From contig NW_020169339.1 of assembly GCF_000988165.1 (NCBI RefSeq), forward strand, positions 1 to 36,151: a DNA stretch of 36,151 nucleotides. Reading direction: 5' to 3'. The DNA comes from Vairimorpha ceranae. Its lineage: Eukaryota > Microsporidia > Nosematidae. A program made the position numbers and the translations under genes. This document shows positions 21,997 to 31,427 of the stretch, piece after piece (positions within the stretch are counted from its first letter, which is position 1; each line of letters starts with the position of its first letter). A model generated the notes under the pieces. The model did no database searches. It was not told the origin of the DNA and saw only the letters and a program-made list of their open reading frames with translations.

Positions 21997-22638
21997 ATGG
22001 CTGTCGTAAATTTTCATATCATTTTTTGTATTTTATTTATAAGAAGCGGATTTATAGCAGACTACTATTACAATATTTTATCTTATATCGGAGTAGAAAG
22101 TGCTAATACACTGACGTTAATAAAGATAGATAAAGCTTACGATTTACACAAACAAGTGTTTAAAAGAAAACAACAACTTAATAAAGAGGATTTTACCGTT
22201 CTTTTAGAAGCCTTAGTACTTATGCTTAAAATATCTCCCCACGATTTTAAACTGATAATTTTTGATGAATATTTGGTAGATTTTACTAATAAAAGATCTA
22301 TAAAGAGCGCTCAATCGATTTCTACTAAACGAAAAAAAAACTTTGAATTTTTACAAACAAACTTTTTTAGCAATTTTGAATTGTATTGCGACCCGCAAAA
22401 ATGTAAACTGCTCCTTTTCATGACTCAAGATAATAAAGTTCAAATAGGTAACATTTTGTATTTGACCTATGAGACTCATATATTGCTGTATAAATATTTT
22501 TTAAAAGAATGTAAAAAATTTACTACAGATGAAAAATTTATAAATATGGAAAAAACATGTCTTGCTTTTTATGGTAACGATGTATCATACTTTCAAGTAA
22601 TGTTTTGTTATTTAATAAATTTTATTATGACACAATAA
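21997..22638 (+). CDS. Predicted secreted protein, unknown family
   Basis: 213 residues. Residues 5-20 (NFHIIFCILFIRSGFI) form a likely signal peptide, and there is no clear second membrane segment apart from a mildly hydrophobic C-terminus (MFCYLINFIM). The mature part is mostly helical in appearance, with a Lys/Arg-rich stretch near 100-118 and Cys in YCDPQKCKLL, ECKK and TCLAF. No known domain is recognised. With the genes at 14199 and 18037 it makes three unrelated signal-bearing proteins in the repeat-rich half, all on the plus strand. The ATG is the first in the frame; the CCC motif is further upstream than in the others. Confidence 0.7.
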   Translation: MAVVNFHIIFCILFIRSGFIADYYYNILSYIGVESANTLTLIKIDKAYDLHKQVFKRKQQLNKEDFTVLLEALVLMLKISPHDFKLIIFDEYLVDFTNKRSIKSAQSISTKRKKNFEFLQTNFFSNFELYCDPQKCKLLLFMTQDNKVQIGNILYLTYETHILLYKYFLKECKKFTTDEKFINMEKTCLAFYGNDVSYFQVMFCYLINFIMTQ

Positions 22639-23209
22639 CATAAAGCAAATATTATTATAATTTGTAAAACATAGTTAATATCCAATAAAATTATTTTAAG
22701 ACAATATTTAAAAATATTTTTTTCAACAAACAAGCAAATTTATAAAAGAATAAAGGTTTTACATAGTAATTCTTATAAGTACTTTCGATAATATTTTCTG
22801 TATTTATAAAAAAAATTTTTACTTCTTTAAACAATAGCTTTGTATGTATAAGTTTAAATATGAATAAAGATGTCGCTATTTTTTGCTTATAAGTTTTACA
22901 TTAAATATTTAAAGCGTTAAAAATTAAATATTTTTTAATCATATTCCAAAATAAACACTACATGTCTTAAGATAGAATTTTTGTGTACTGTAAAAATAAA
23001 AAAAAGCAATAGCAAAAAAATGCTATTAACCCAAACAATTTTTAAATTTTTAGCAAATAAATAAAAAGTCTTATAATATCAAATATATTTTCCAAAATTA
23101 TGATGTGCATAATCAAAATCTTTATAAAATATTTTGCACTAAAAATATATAAATTTTTACAGGTAGTAAATTTACTTAAGCTAAAAAATTGACTATTTTT
23201 AGCTATTTT
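22639..23209. other. Intergenic stretch with a solitary transposon end
   Basis: No gene seen. It contains the solitary Tc1/mariner end at 22963-22992. Confidence 0.45.
22963..22992 (-). repeat. Solitary Tc1/mariner terminal repeat
   Basis: TGTCTTAAGAT, a short A/T insertion, then TTTTTGTGTACTGTA. This is the inverse of the left end at 19834 (TACAGTGCGCGTCAAAATCT...), ending in CTG and TA. It is probably the remains of another insertion of the same family. Confidence 0.5.
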
Positions 23210-24274
23210 TTAAAAATATTTCTTAATTCTAATAGTTTTTGTTAAAAGGAAGTAATTTTTCTATTGGTACGAATTATTAAGTATTTAATTTCACAAAAAT
23301 CAAAATTATCATAGCAAAAGTTTCCATTGCAAGTCATATTTAAACTGTTAAAGATTGATTAAAGGATAAAAGGTTTTTTAATAATATCGACATACCTGCT
23401 AATTTTTTTATATTTTAATCCAACAATTCTAAAAAATCTTGTATTGATTTGTGTTCTGTATTTAAATAAATTGCTTTTATAGTAGCTTAAAGCTTAAAAT
23501 ATTACTTAGAGCAAAAATTCATTTGTGCTTTAAGTTATTAGGTAAATTAAATATTTCAAGTTTTTTTATACATTAAAGTATATTACTAATGTTCAATTTA
23601 GAAAATCTTCTAAAATCCACTTCAAAACATTTGTATTTGCAATAAAGTTTACGCTTGTTAGCTGTAAATTGACAAATCAAAATTTTTTACATAGTATGCT
23701 TTTATTTTTAGATTCTAAAGCATTTTTAACGTAATCAATCCAAATAAAAGAATAAATTTGATTTTTGGTTTTTTCTTTTATGTTCACTTGTTATCATTAT
23801 TGTAAGCATTAAATGAAGATTTACTATTTTCTGATTTTTTAATCAAAGAATCAATAACATTGGATGGTGTATAAATACTACATTGTTCGGTTTATTCAAA
23901 CAATTAGTTTTCCCGTGGTAAGATTGATGGTCTGATAAAATTAAAATGTTATTAAATTCCTGTAAAGAAGTGTCGTTTTCTGGATTAATTGATTATTCAT
24001 GTAATAAATCATTTTGTTTTTTATGTAATAATATATAGGTACTATCATTCCAAAATGTATTCATGTAAGAATGTTCCGTTGTATTCCTTACGGTTGTTTA
24101 ATTGCACAAAATTGTTTATCTCATTTTTAGTAAAATATTGATTACTTATGCTACTTTGTGGCATAAAATTGCCCTCAAAAGTCATTGAATACATTTTATC
24201 ATTTCTAAATATTCTAAAAAATTAAAATCTAATATATGAGTTGAACAAAAAATTGTCAGCAACCAACATAACAT
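23210..24274 (-). pseudogene. Asn/Ser-rich family, copy 3, decayed
   Basis: The ATG at 24274 begins MLCWLLTIFCSTHILDF, matching the N-termini of the copies at 2431 and 9751, and the frame stops after 31 codons. Homology continues to about 23,210 with many shifts and deletions: the region encoding the helical C-terminal part (near 23,500-23,590) and the last bases (TTTCTTAATTCTAATAG near 23,220) match copy 1. Bases before the ATG (TTTTTTAGCCGTTAA) are as well kept as in the intact copies. No full protein can be made. Confidence 0.75.
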
Positions 24275-26690
24275 TTAACGGCTAAAAAATTGAAAAAATA
24301 CTAGTCAACAATTGAAATATCAATCAAAATTTATTTAATTTATATTATAAAATGGATTTAATTTGTCTCCGTAAACTTTGGAACTAAAAATATCTTAATT
24401 TTGGATATAAGTATGTATAACTATTTAAACTGCTTATTCTTCAGTAAGTATTTGCTTACTGATTAAGTTAACTTCTTTTTGCTTTTTGAACATTAATAAA
24501 CCTTGAAAAAAGTATATTTTTAAATAAATGTAAAATTTAATTTAAATAAAAGATAAGTTTACACAACCTTTCAAGGCGAGATTTAAATATACTGTATTAG
24601 TCAAAGCTAATGTGCTTTCTTTTTTAAATGTCTAGTATGTCATTTTAGTAACTCTTTTTGTCTTAAATTTGAAAACTTACCCTCCTTGCCGTGAATTAAT
24701 TCTACGGTGGCTAAATTACTATTGATTTTATTACTAAACACAACTTAAAAAAAATTCAACTAAGTTATGTTTTGTAAAATAATTAAAACTTTACTATAAT
24801 GTTATTGTAAAAAAAATTGAAATTTTAAATTGTTAAAAAATAAGAGATAAAAACTAAAAAACTATTTTTTTTTAATATAGATGAATGATGATGATGGTAT
24901 GTAGCACAATGTCTATTTCTAGGAATACAAAGTTAAAATATGTCTTTTATGTAAATAGTGTAAGTATAAAAAGACGTGTTTACAGATGCGGTTTTAATAA
25001 AATAAACATTATGATATCATTTTAATCATAACCCACACATTAAAACATAATAAAAAAAATGCTCAAAATAGGTTTTGTGGCCAAAATTGACATAAAAAAG
25101 TTGGACCTTAATTTCTACCTTAAAATTTTAATTTAATAGGTTTGAAACAAAAGAGCACAAGAAAATAGGTTAGAAAAATATAATAAAAAAATATCTATGG
25201 ATCAATATGTAAAAGTGTTGCTGTGTTGGCAGGGTGCTATCCAGTACACAGATAATTCTCTATGACACTTTTTCCCTAATGCAAAAAGGTTCGTTTAGTG
25301 TTTAAATGTTGTTTATTTAATAATTGTTGTAAAAGTTTCTAATTTTATGAATTCAGGTAACCGAAAATCGTATGTACACTGGTACGTAGTTATTTTTTAT
25401 TTTGCGATTATAATTTAGGGATTCCTTAAGTATTTTTATTAAAAATTTTTAAAATAATTTTTTATAAAAATAAGAAAAAAATCCATGTGGTAATTAATAC
25501 CACAAAGAGGTTCACAAATTTGTATTTATCAGAAAAGAAAAAATTTTTTATATATAAATATCCGAATTATATTTGTTTTAAAAGAAAAAGATATCAAATC
25601 AAAAAACACACTTTTTTTACTTTTATTTTCTAAAAGTCATGTTTTTTTAAATAATATAACTGTGTTAGTAAAATCTAATACTAATCTTATGGCTTTTTAT
25701 ATTAAAAATTTTAACAAAATGTGTTTATAGGGATTAGTGACAAATTTTTCAAATCTAAATTACATAGGAAACGAACATGAAGTCATTCAAATTGATGATT
25801 AAAAAATCGTAAAGTGAAAATATAATAAATAACAAATTAATAGAAGATTTTACATTTTAGTTAGTGAAAAAGCAACTAAGAAGAGAATCATGATATTTTA
25901 GAAAGATGGCAGGCTTAAATTGACTTAAAAATTGCATTTAAGTATGCGAGTAGTACATAACTTTTTAATATATAGCGATTTTTGAAAAAGTAGTATTAAT
26001 TTACAAGAATTTATGTAAAACACTCAACAGTTAATCAATCAAAACATTTTAAAGATCCAAATACAAGTGTTTAAACAATCACTGTAAGAAGACGGGGTCT
26101 GCTTTTAAAAATTATATAAATAATAGTGTAAAAATTAGAAAGCTTATGAAATCTAATTTAGCCAAATTTATGTTATTAAAAACTTATAAGGTTAATCCAT
26201 TGTATAGCTGTTTGATCTTTTTTTAAACCTAGAAAATAAAATCTTTGTTGCTTTTTTAATCTTTTGAATTTCATTTTTTGGTGTAGAAAAATAAAAATTT
26301 TAGACCCACATTTTGGTCAATTTTGACTAACTTATACCTTTTATTTAAATTTTAATAACCATAAACTATTCGTAGAATATGAAGAATTTTAATGAATAAT
26401 CCACTAAAATATAATTGTAATTAATTTGTTATACTAAAATTTTATCGAGCAGATAAATTGAACCTCGTTTATTGGGCTATTTTAATATTACAAATGGCCT
26501 AAATTTTTAAATAATATCTTAAGGTTATAAAAATAAGAATTGAAATAAAATAAATGTAATTTAATTTGAAAGAATCGTTAATTAATATTTAATAACAATG
26601 GAAGAATTTATTTACTTAACTACTTTTTTTTAAAACTTTTATAGTTTGTCTTAACAGTGTTAAACACATGTTTTACGCTTTTTTATTATT
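24275..26690. other. Long A+T-rich intergenic stretch
   Basis: No gene seen. Features are minor: a hairpin CAGTAAG/CTTACTG near 24,440-24,460, a G+C-richer patch near 25,215-25,270 with no recognised translation, and a palindrome GTGGTA-ATTAA-TACCAC at 25487-25503. The conserved gene-dense part begins to its right. Confidence 0.45.
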
Positions 26691-26700
26691 TACCCCCTAA

Positions 26701-26904
26701 ATGTTACCTCCTTTAGAATATTTGACATTGTTTATTAAATCTAAAGTTACAGTTATAATGAAAGATGGGGAAATTTATAATGGTCTGCTAGAGGGTGTAG
26801 ATAACCATATTAATATTATGATATCTGACTATAATGAAAATATGAATAACAAAATAATGTTCATAAGAGGAGAAAATATATGTTGTATAGGTGAGAAAAT
26901 GTAA
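26701..26904 (+). CDS. LSM3: Sm-like protein, LSm3-like
   Basis: A 67-residue single-domain Sm-fold protein. Residues 4-9 (PLEYLT) and the VTVIMKDGEIYNGLLEGVD run with NHINI form Sm motif 1. IMFIRGENICCI is Sm motif 2 with the diagnostic IRG. PL at the start, D-H-N (compare D-HLNM), I-S-D after it and MFIRG-N fit LSm3 better than LSm4 or the Sm core proteins. The short linker between motifs makes it smaller than usual, so the exact paralogue is uncertain. LSm3 acts in the LSm1-7 ring (mRNA decay) and the LSm2-8 ring (U6 snRNA), so it fits a genome that still splices. CCCCC at 26693-26697 sits three bases before the ATG. It converges with CDC45. Confidence 0.75.
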   Translation: MLPPLEYLTLFIKSKVTVIMKDGEIYNGLLEGVDNHINIMISDYNENMNNKIMFIRGENICCIGEKM

Positions 26905-27021
26905 TGTTAATATTGTATGATTATTTTTAATTCTTACTTAATTATAAAACTTAATGGCAATATTTTAATTCTTAAGCTTTACTAAATATCATTCATAAAT
27001 CAATATAAGTATAAAAATATT

Positions 27022-28317
27022 TTATTTATCATTAACAAGATTTCTAAGAAACTCTTGTTTATCTATCTTCACAATTCCATCTATATTTATATTTGAAAGA
27101 CTAATCTGTTTACCGTATACTACACATTTAGATATTTCAAATTTGTCTAACATTAAAATAAATGAATATTTTAACTGTCTCTCTCTTTTATAAAGATCTA
27201 TCATGTTATACGCAAATTTAATATAAGAATTAATATTTAAAATATTTTTATATGATAATTTAAAAATAAGTAATTTATCAACCTTAGACACATAAGCTAT
27301 TGAGTCTTTTATAGATTGTATACTATCATAAATATCATTTATCTTTTTATCATTAAAATAATCTGTAGGATTATTTAATAATAAATATGCTTCTGCACTT
27401 TGATTTTTAAATAAATATCTATTCATTAAAAAATAACAGTCTATTGATGTAATTTTATGTGTATGTCCTTTCTTTCTTATAAATATTTTACATGTATCTA
27501 TAACACTACTAATATATTTCTTAGTAGTGTGATCTAAATTATTATATTTCTCTTTAGCTTTTACAATACTTATACCTTTTTTAGCTAAAAAGCTTTTAAT
27601 TTTTATATCCTCTAAGTCTTTTCTCTTTTTATAAATAAGCTTGTATTTTGCTATAAAATACACGTCATGTTGTATACTTCTATACAAATTAGAATAATTT
27701 AATATTGGAAGTGATACATCATATTCTAGAAAGATACCATCTTTATCTTCTCGATCTAATTTTTTTATTTCTATACAAATAGTTGTGTACATTTCATTAC
27801 AAGTAGTACAAATACTACTATTAGAATAATAATTATCTTCTTCACTGTCATCTTTAACTTCTTCTGATTTTTTGTACAAATAAATCTTATAGAAAGAAAA
27901 TCCTACTATTAGGGCCCATAAAGACCCTTCATCAATAAAACTAGAATGTTTAAGTAACTTATACATATTGTATAAAATATCTAATCTATCGCTACAACAA
28001 AAGCAAACTTCCTCTCCAAAAAGTAAACGTTTTGTACTATTAATTAAATTTTCTATTTTCATAAAAGACAAGTTATTAAATGTGTTCTCTTTATCGTCCT
28101 CAATATCACTGGTTATATAATAAAATTCTGTATCTAAATCTAAAAGTGTATCTTCATTAACAAATACAATCTCATGCTTAATCATTTCCTTTTTAAGAAT
28201 TGTGGTGAACATTTTAAGCGCACAGAGAGAAATAACATCACTTTGTACAAAAATACGGAGTAAAGATAATTTTTTTATGTGTCTGATAAACTTATAAGGG
28301 TCATTTGTGTGATACAT
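27022..28317 (-). CDS. CDC45: CDC45, replicative helicase (CMG) subunit
   Basis: 431 residues. Cdc45 is the CMG helicase subunit that binds Mcm2-7 and GINS for origin firing and fork progress; its fold derives from RecJ-type DHH phosphatases but is inactive. The N-terminus (RIFVQSDVISLCALKMFTTI) matches the family's first block (xxDALCAxKxL). An acidic region lies near 155-165. The central block SLWALIVGFSFYKIYLY matches the family's LWxAIVG region. SLPILNYSNLYRSI, then KRKDLEDIKIKSFLAKKGIS and YNNLDHTTKKYI, match the most conserved region (LLRHSSLYDS, GIPLxxxxxxYxxMD). It is about 200 residues shorter than budding yeast Cdc45, mainly by losing the acidic linker and trimming loops. GGGG lies three bases before the ATG (28321-28324). 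It is divergent from the small gene at 28500. Confidence 0.85.
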   Translation of the reverse strand: MYHTNDPYKFIRHIKKLSLLRIFVQSDVISLCALKMFTTILKKEMIKHEIVFVNEDTLLDLDTEFYYITSDIEDDKENTFNNLSFMKIENLINSTKRLLFGEEVCFCCSDRLDILYNMYKLLKHSSFIDEGSLWALIVGFSFYKIYLYKKSEEVKDDSEEDNYYSNSSICTTCNEMYTTICIEIKKLDREDKDGIFLEYDVSLPILNYSNLYRSIQHDVYFIAKYKLIYKKRKDLEDIKIKSFLAKKGISIVKAKEKYNNLDHTTKKYISSVIDTCKIFIRKKGHTHKITSIDCYFLMNRYLFKNQSAEAYLLLNNPTDYFNDKKINDIYDSIQSIKDSIAYVSKVDKLLIFKLSYKNILNINSYIKFAYNMIDLYKRERQLKYSFILMLDKFEISKCVVYGKQISLSNINIDGIVKIDKQEFLRNLVNDK

Positions 28318-28457
28318 AAACCCCTGGTTTTATTTACATTATTTTTAATATTTCCCGCCAAAAATATTTTTTCATTATTTATGCATTAACAAACAAATTT
28401 GTTTGTATTTTATTACAAAAAATATAAATTTAAATTTTTTGCATAAATTATATTCCC

Positions 28458-28484
28458 ATGGCTAAACCAGTAGATAAGAAATAA
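28458..28484 (+). promoter_or_regulatory. Short in-frame upstream reading frame with CCC-ATG
   Basis: CCCATGGCT starts eight codons ending in TAA, in the same frame as the ATG at 28500. CCC next to ATG is the start context used by the gene at 14199. It is either a regulatory uORF or the true start of the next gene with an in-frame stop. Confidence 0.45.
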
Positions 28485-28499
28485 AATAAATATAAAAAA

Positions 28500-28709
28500 A
28501 TGAAAAATAAATATAAGGCGGTGATACAGTCATTATTAGAAGAAAGGGATAAATTAAATCTTAAGATTAAAGAAATGGAAATTTATTATTTGAGTAAAAT
28601 AAAATGTTATAATGAGTTAATGAATGCTAAAATTTCAGATTTAAAAAATGATAATGAAGAAATTAATTTGAAATACTTGAGTGTATTGAAGGACATGTAT
28701 TATAAATAA
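28500..28709 (+). CDS. Small coiled-coil protein, unknown
   Basis: 69 residues, almost entirely heptad-like helix rich in Lys, Glu, Leu and Ile (LLEERDKLNLKIKEMEI, LKNDNEEINLKYLSVLKDM), so it is predicted to be a coiled coil. There is no signal peptide and no family can be assigned. A second ATG in the same frame, 42 bases upstream at 28458, directly follows CCC (28455-28457) and starts coding-like residues (MAKPVDKK), but it is cut by TAA at 28482-28484. The protein may therefore be read from 28500 after a short upstream frame, or the gene may carry a stop. It is divergent from CDC45. Confidence 0.5.
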   Translation: MKNKYKAVIQSLLEERDKLNLKIKEMEIYYLSKIKCYNELMNAKISDLKNDNEEINLKYLSVLKDMYYK

Positions 28710-29094
28710 TAGCATATTTATAAAAAATATGTAAATAGATTATTTATAAGTAACACTTTATAAAGTTCTATTTAGAAAAAATATGTAAATAGATTATTTA
28801 TAAGTAACAATTATAGATAGAAAATTTATAGAATATAAATTACTAATAATGTTTATTTCTTTACACCAAAAAGATTACTAATAAAGTTTTTGTTAGACCA
28901 AAAACATAATAACGTTGTATTAATAAGATTTATCAGTACATCTAAATTAGATATCAGATAAATTTACTACAAACAGATTTTCATATTAAGATTATTTTTT
29001 TAATTAGGAGCATCCAATAAACTCCTTTTACAAAAGGATATCCTAAAAATATAAATTTTAGAATATAAAAAATAAATAAAAGAGGGGTTAGAAA
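28710..29094. other. Intergenic stretch with a duplicated 34-mer
   Basis: No gene seen. It contains the 34-nt direct repeat at 28722/28776 and ends in GGGG (29084-29087), seven bases before the next ATG. Confidence 0.45.
28722..28809 (+). repeat. Exact 34-nt direct repeat, 54-nt period
   Basis: Bases 28722-28755 and 28776-28809 are identical: both start AAAAAATATGTAAATAG and end TTTATAAGTAACA, separated by 20 bases. Exact identity in drifting intergenic DNA suggests a recent duplication. It starts just after the stop of the coiled-coil gene. Confidence 0.7.
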
Positions 29095-30237
29095 ATGGTA
29101 AGTGTATCTAACAGGGATTATAATTTACAGTTTAGAGAAGACAGTGATGAAAACTTATTTGAAAAAGGACACAATGAAAATGAAGCCAATTCATTGAAAT
29201 TGAGTAAGTTTGTTGAGGAAGATTTCTATTCTCCCCACAGTACATTTGGATATAAAAATGAAGAAGATTTTAAATATCGCTTAACTGGAAATAAAAAGAA
29301 AAAAGATAAAAAAAGAAAAAGGAAAAATGATGAGAATAAAAGGATTAGTAATAGGAAAATAGTTAATTTACCTGCTTCTCAGCCATATACACGGTTTATT
29401 GATGGAGAGCATAGACTCTGTTTTAAATATAACACTAAAATCAGTGATGCAGTTTTAAGTTCCATGCCTAAGACAGATTTAGAAGATAATGAATTTTGTA
29501 TTAGATTTGATATTGAAAATGTAGATATTAGTAAACTTAACGAGAAATTTAAAGCAGATAATTGTGTTTATCCTAGAGCAAATTTACCATACGAAATGTA
29601 TGTAGGGAATAGATGGGAATATGAAACGGAATGTAATAGGCTTGCATGGGCATTTGTATCTTTAAATCCTGTATTACTTTATGGAAAGAAAGGACTTATT
29701 CAGAGAGCTGTAGATTCTTATAGAAATATTAATAAACAAAATAGGAATAGAAAGTTTACTAGTAGTGAAAGGTTTTCATCAGATTTTGACAAAAGAAAAC
29801 ACGCTTCTTTACCGCCTTCTTCTGTGACCATTAATTGGATCAGTAAAGGGATAAAGAAGAAGTGTAAAATATTTGTTAATGTTGACAATGTAAATTATGA
29901 CAAAATTGACGAAGACTTTAAAAACAAGTACTCTGTTTTTATGGATGATTTCGATGAAAATTCATTTGGTCTCAGCAAGTATGAAAGTAAAAATAAAGAT
30001 AACGAGTTAGCAATTAAAATAGCATTTTTAAATGTCGAAAATATGTCCTTTTGGAATGCTATCAAAGCCTTGGATAAAACTACGGTTTTAAAAAGGGCTA
30101 TTGAAGCATACAAAGCTAAGAAGGATGAGTGTGTTAGTTCAGAAGATGACACAGATGCATCAGATTTGGTTAGTAAAGCTCATGAAGAGAATAGTGATGA
30201 AGTTGAAAACTTTTTACTTATGGGACATGATATATAA
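29095..30237 (+). CDS. Fungal-type DUF8032 protein with duplicated domain
   Basis: 380 residues. An acidic N-terminus is followed by a very basic stretch (66-83, KKKKDKKRKRK), a likely nuclear signal. Domain 1 (about 90-215) carries the blocks I associate with the fungal domain DUF8032: FDIENVDIS, FKADNCVYPRANLPYEMY, GNRWEYETECNRLAW and GKKGLIQRAVDSYRN. A second region (about 237-342) aligns to it block by block (NVDNVNYDKID, DFKNKYSVF, then VLKRAIEAYKAK) but has lost the NCVYPRAN and GNRW signatures, so it is a diverged tandem copy. The C-terminus is acidic. The domain occurs in fungal proteins of unknown or regulatory role, so a nuclear regulator is an inference. GGGG at 29084-29087 marks the start. 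Confidence 0.75.
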   Translation: MVSVSNRDYNLQFREDSDENLFEKGHNENEANSLKLSKFVEEDFYSPHSTFGYKNEEDFKYRLTGNKKKKDKKRKRKNDENKRISNRKIVNLPASQPYTRFIDGEHRLCFKYNTKISDAVLSSMPKTDLEDNEFCIRFDIENVDISKLNEKFKADNCVYPRANLPYEMYVGNRWEYETECNRLAWAFVSLNPVLLYGKKGLIQRAVDSYRNINKQNRNRKFTSSERFSSDFDKRKHASLPPSSVTINWISKGIKKKCKIFVNVDNVNYDKIDEDFKNKYSVFMDDFDENSFGLSKYESKNKDNELAIKIAFLNVENMSFWNAIKALDKTTVLKRAIEAYKAKKDECVSSEDDTDASDLVSKAHEENSDEVENFLLMGHDI

Positions 30238-30737
30238 TTTGTTTCAATTTATTAATTAAATTACTTTTATTTTTATAGCAAACGTAGTGCATTTTTTTTG
30301 ATTTGTTAAATCTTTGGATTTGTATTTTAATAAATATTTCATTTGTGTACAACAACTTTCTGTATTTCTTTATTTAAATAAACAAGGGCAACCGACCTCT
30401 TTATTAAGAATACTTATTTCTTGTGTTTTTCGGCCACATTCTCCCTTCACAGGATTTATTTATGTCTAGACTCGGCGCCACGCTCCATTAGAAAAACTTT
30501 ATTTTATAATGCTTCTGTATATAAACGATTAGTAATTAAAAATTGCTATATATTATAATTTATAAAATGCACTTTATGATAGTTACATATGTTATTCATT
30601 AGATTAACTAAACATTCTGCAACAGAACAATACTATTTACAACAAAAAAGACAAAAAATAACACAAAATTAGAAGCATTACTTACAATTGTTAATTAATA
30701 TGCTAAACCTATCATTATCTAAAAGTAAATAATTTAT
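30238..30737. other. Intergenic stretch with a G+C-rich island
   Basis: No protein gene seen. A distinctly G+C-richer island occupies about 30,380-30,500 (it contains GGCAACCGACC, TTTTCGGCCAC and CTCGGCGCCACGCTCC). It may be a structured RNA or other conserved element. I compared it by eye with U1-U6, U3, SRP, RNase P and 5S rRNA and found no match. Confidence 0.4.
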
Positions 30738-31275
30738 TTAAACCTTATTCTTCTTAAATAAAGCAGTATAAAATTCTAACTGTCTCCCTTGTAATATTTC
30801 TCCCTCTGCCTTTCCTACCTGCCCAGGTCTACTTGTAATAACAGCATACAAGTATCCTTTCTCAAAACTCTCTTTAAGCTTAGGATCTTCAACATTCAGT
30901 GAAGATATTTCTTCACTAAAATTATCACTAGAAATCTTTACCACACTACTTTTTGTGATCGTGTTAGTACGAACGTAGTCATTATTCGTAGGATGATACA
31001 TAACTTCAATAATCTTAGATGGTTTGACAGTGTCAGATGACTTCAATAAAAATGTTCCTTCACTAAGTCGTAAAGCCTTGTATTTTTTGTTACCACCACG
31101 TGCTCTTTTTTCTACCACTTTGGTATCACCAATCTTAGTTGCTGCCATTTGGCTGCCACTTCTGTTATTGCGCTTTTTTCTGTGTAATACAGATTTACCG
31201 CCAGATTTCTTTCTTTTGTGTTCTCCTCTGTGATTTATTCCTAAGATTATAATTTAAAATATTTCACTTACCCAT
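30738..31275 (-). CDS. RPS8: 40S ribosomal protein eS8, with intron after the start codon
   Basis: The gene is join(30738..31240, 31272..31275) on the minus strand, 168 residues. Exon 1 is only ATGG. The intron (31241-31271) starts GTAAGT and ends CTTAG. Exon 2 continues in frame so that the protein begins M-G-I-N-H-R, matching the universal MGIS-R start of eS8, followed by the Lys/Arg-rich KKSGG and HRKKR region. [14 protein letters not shown] and [17 protein letters not shown] are family signatures. A start at the internal ATG (31148) would lose 32 conserved residues. CCCC at 31280-31283 lies four bases before the true ATG. eS8 is a small-subunit protein and is often one of the few intron-bearing genes in microsporidia. 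The length is a little below that of other eukaryotes. Confidence 0.92.
31241..31271 (-). other. 31-nt spliceosomal intron in eS8
   Basis: On the minus strand the intron starts GTAAGT and ends TAATCTTAG, interrupting the second codon (phase 1). The ATAATC just before the 3' end could serve as a branch site fused to the 3' splice site, as in other microsporidian introns. Removal joins ATGG to GAATAAAT and restores the conserved eS8 start. Confidence 0.9.
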
Positions 31276-31427
31276 TTGTGGGGTAAAAAAAATTAGAAAT
31301 AAATTTTTAGTTAAATTTAAAAATTATGTGATTGATGTATGATAAAAAAATGTAAATATATACTTTTAAAATGTTTTAATATCAAAGATTAAATAACGGA
31401 AACAAAATTTAAATTTTTTTAAAAAAT

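Noticed and set aside
25487..25503. GTGGTA-TACCAC palindrome
   Set aside because: Only a 6-bp stem in A+T-rich DNA with no gene nearby; the half shared with 8548 may be chance.
30410..30440. ATACTTATTTC resembling the 5' end of U1 snRNA
   Set aside because: It does not complement the GTAAGT 5' splice site of the eS8 intron, and the rest of U1 is absent.
30460..30490. GAGCGTGGCG on the minus strand resembling U3 snoRNA box B
   Set aside because: No box A, C or D at suitable distances.
31024..31233. 69-codon plus-strand open frame across the eS8 N-terminus
   Set aside because: It is the antisense of conserved eS8 codons.
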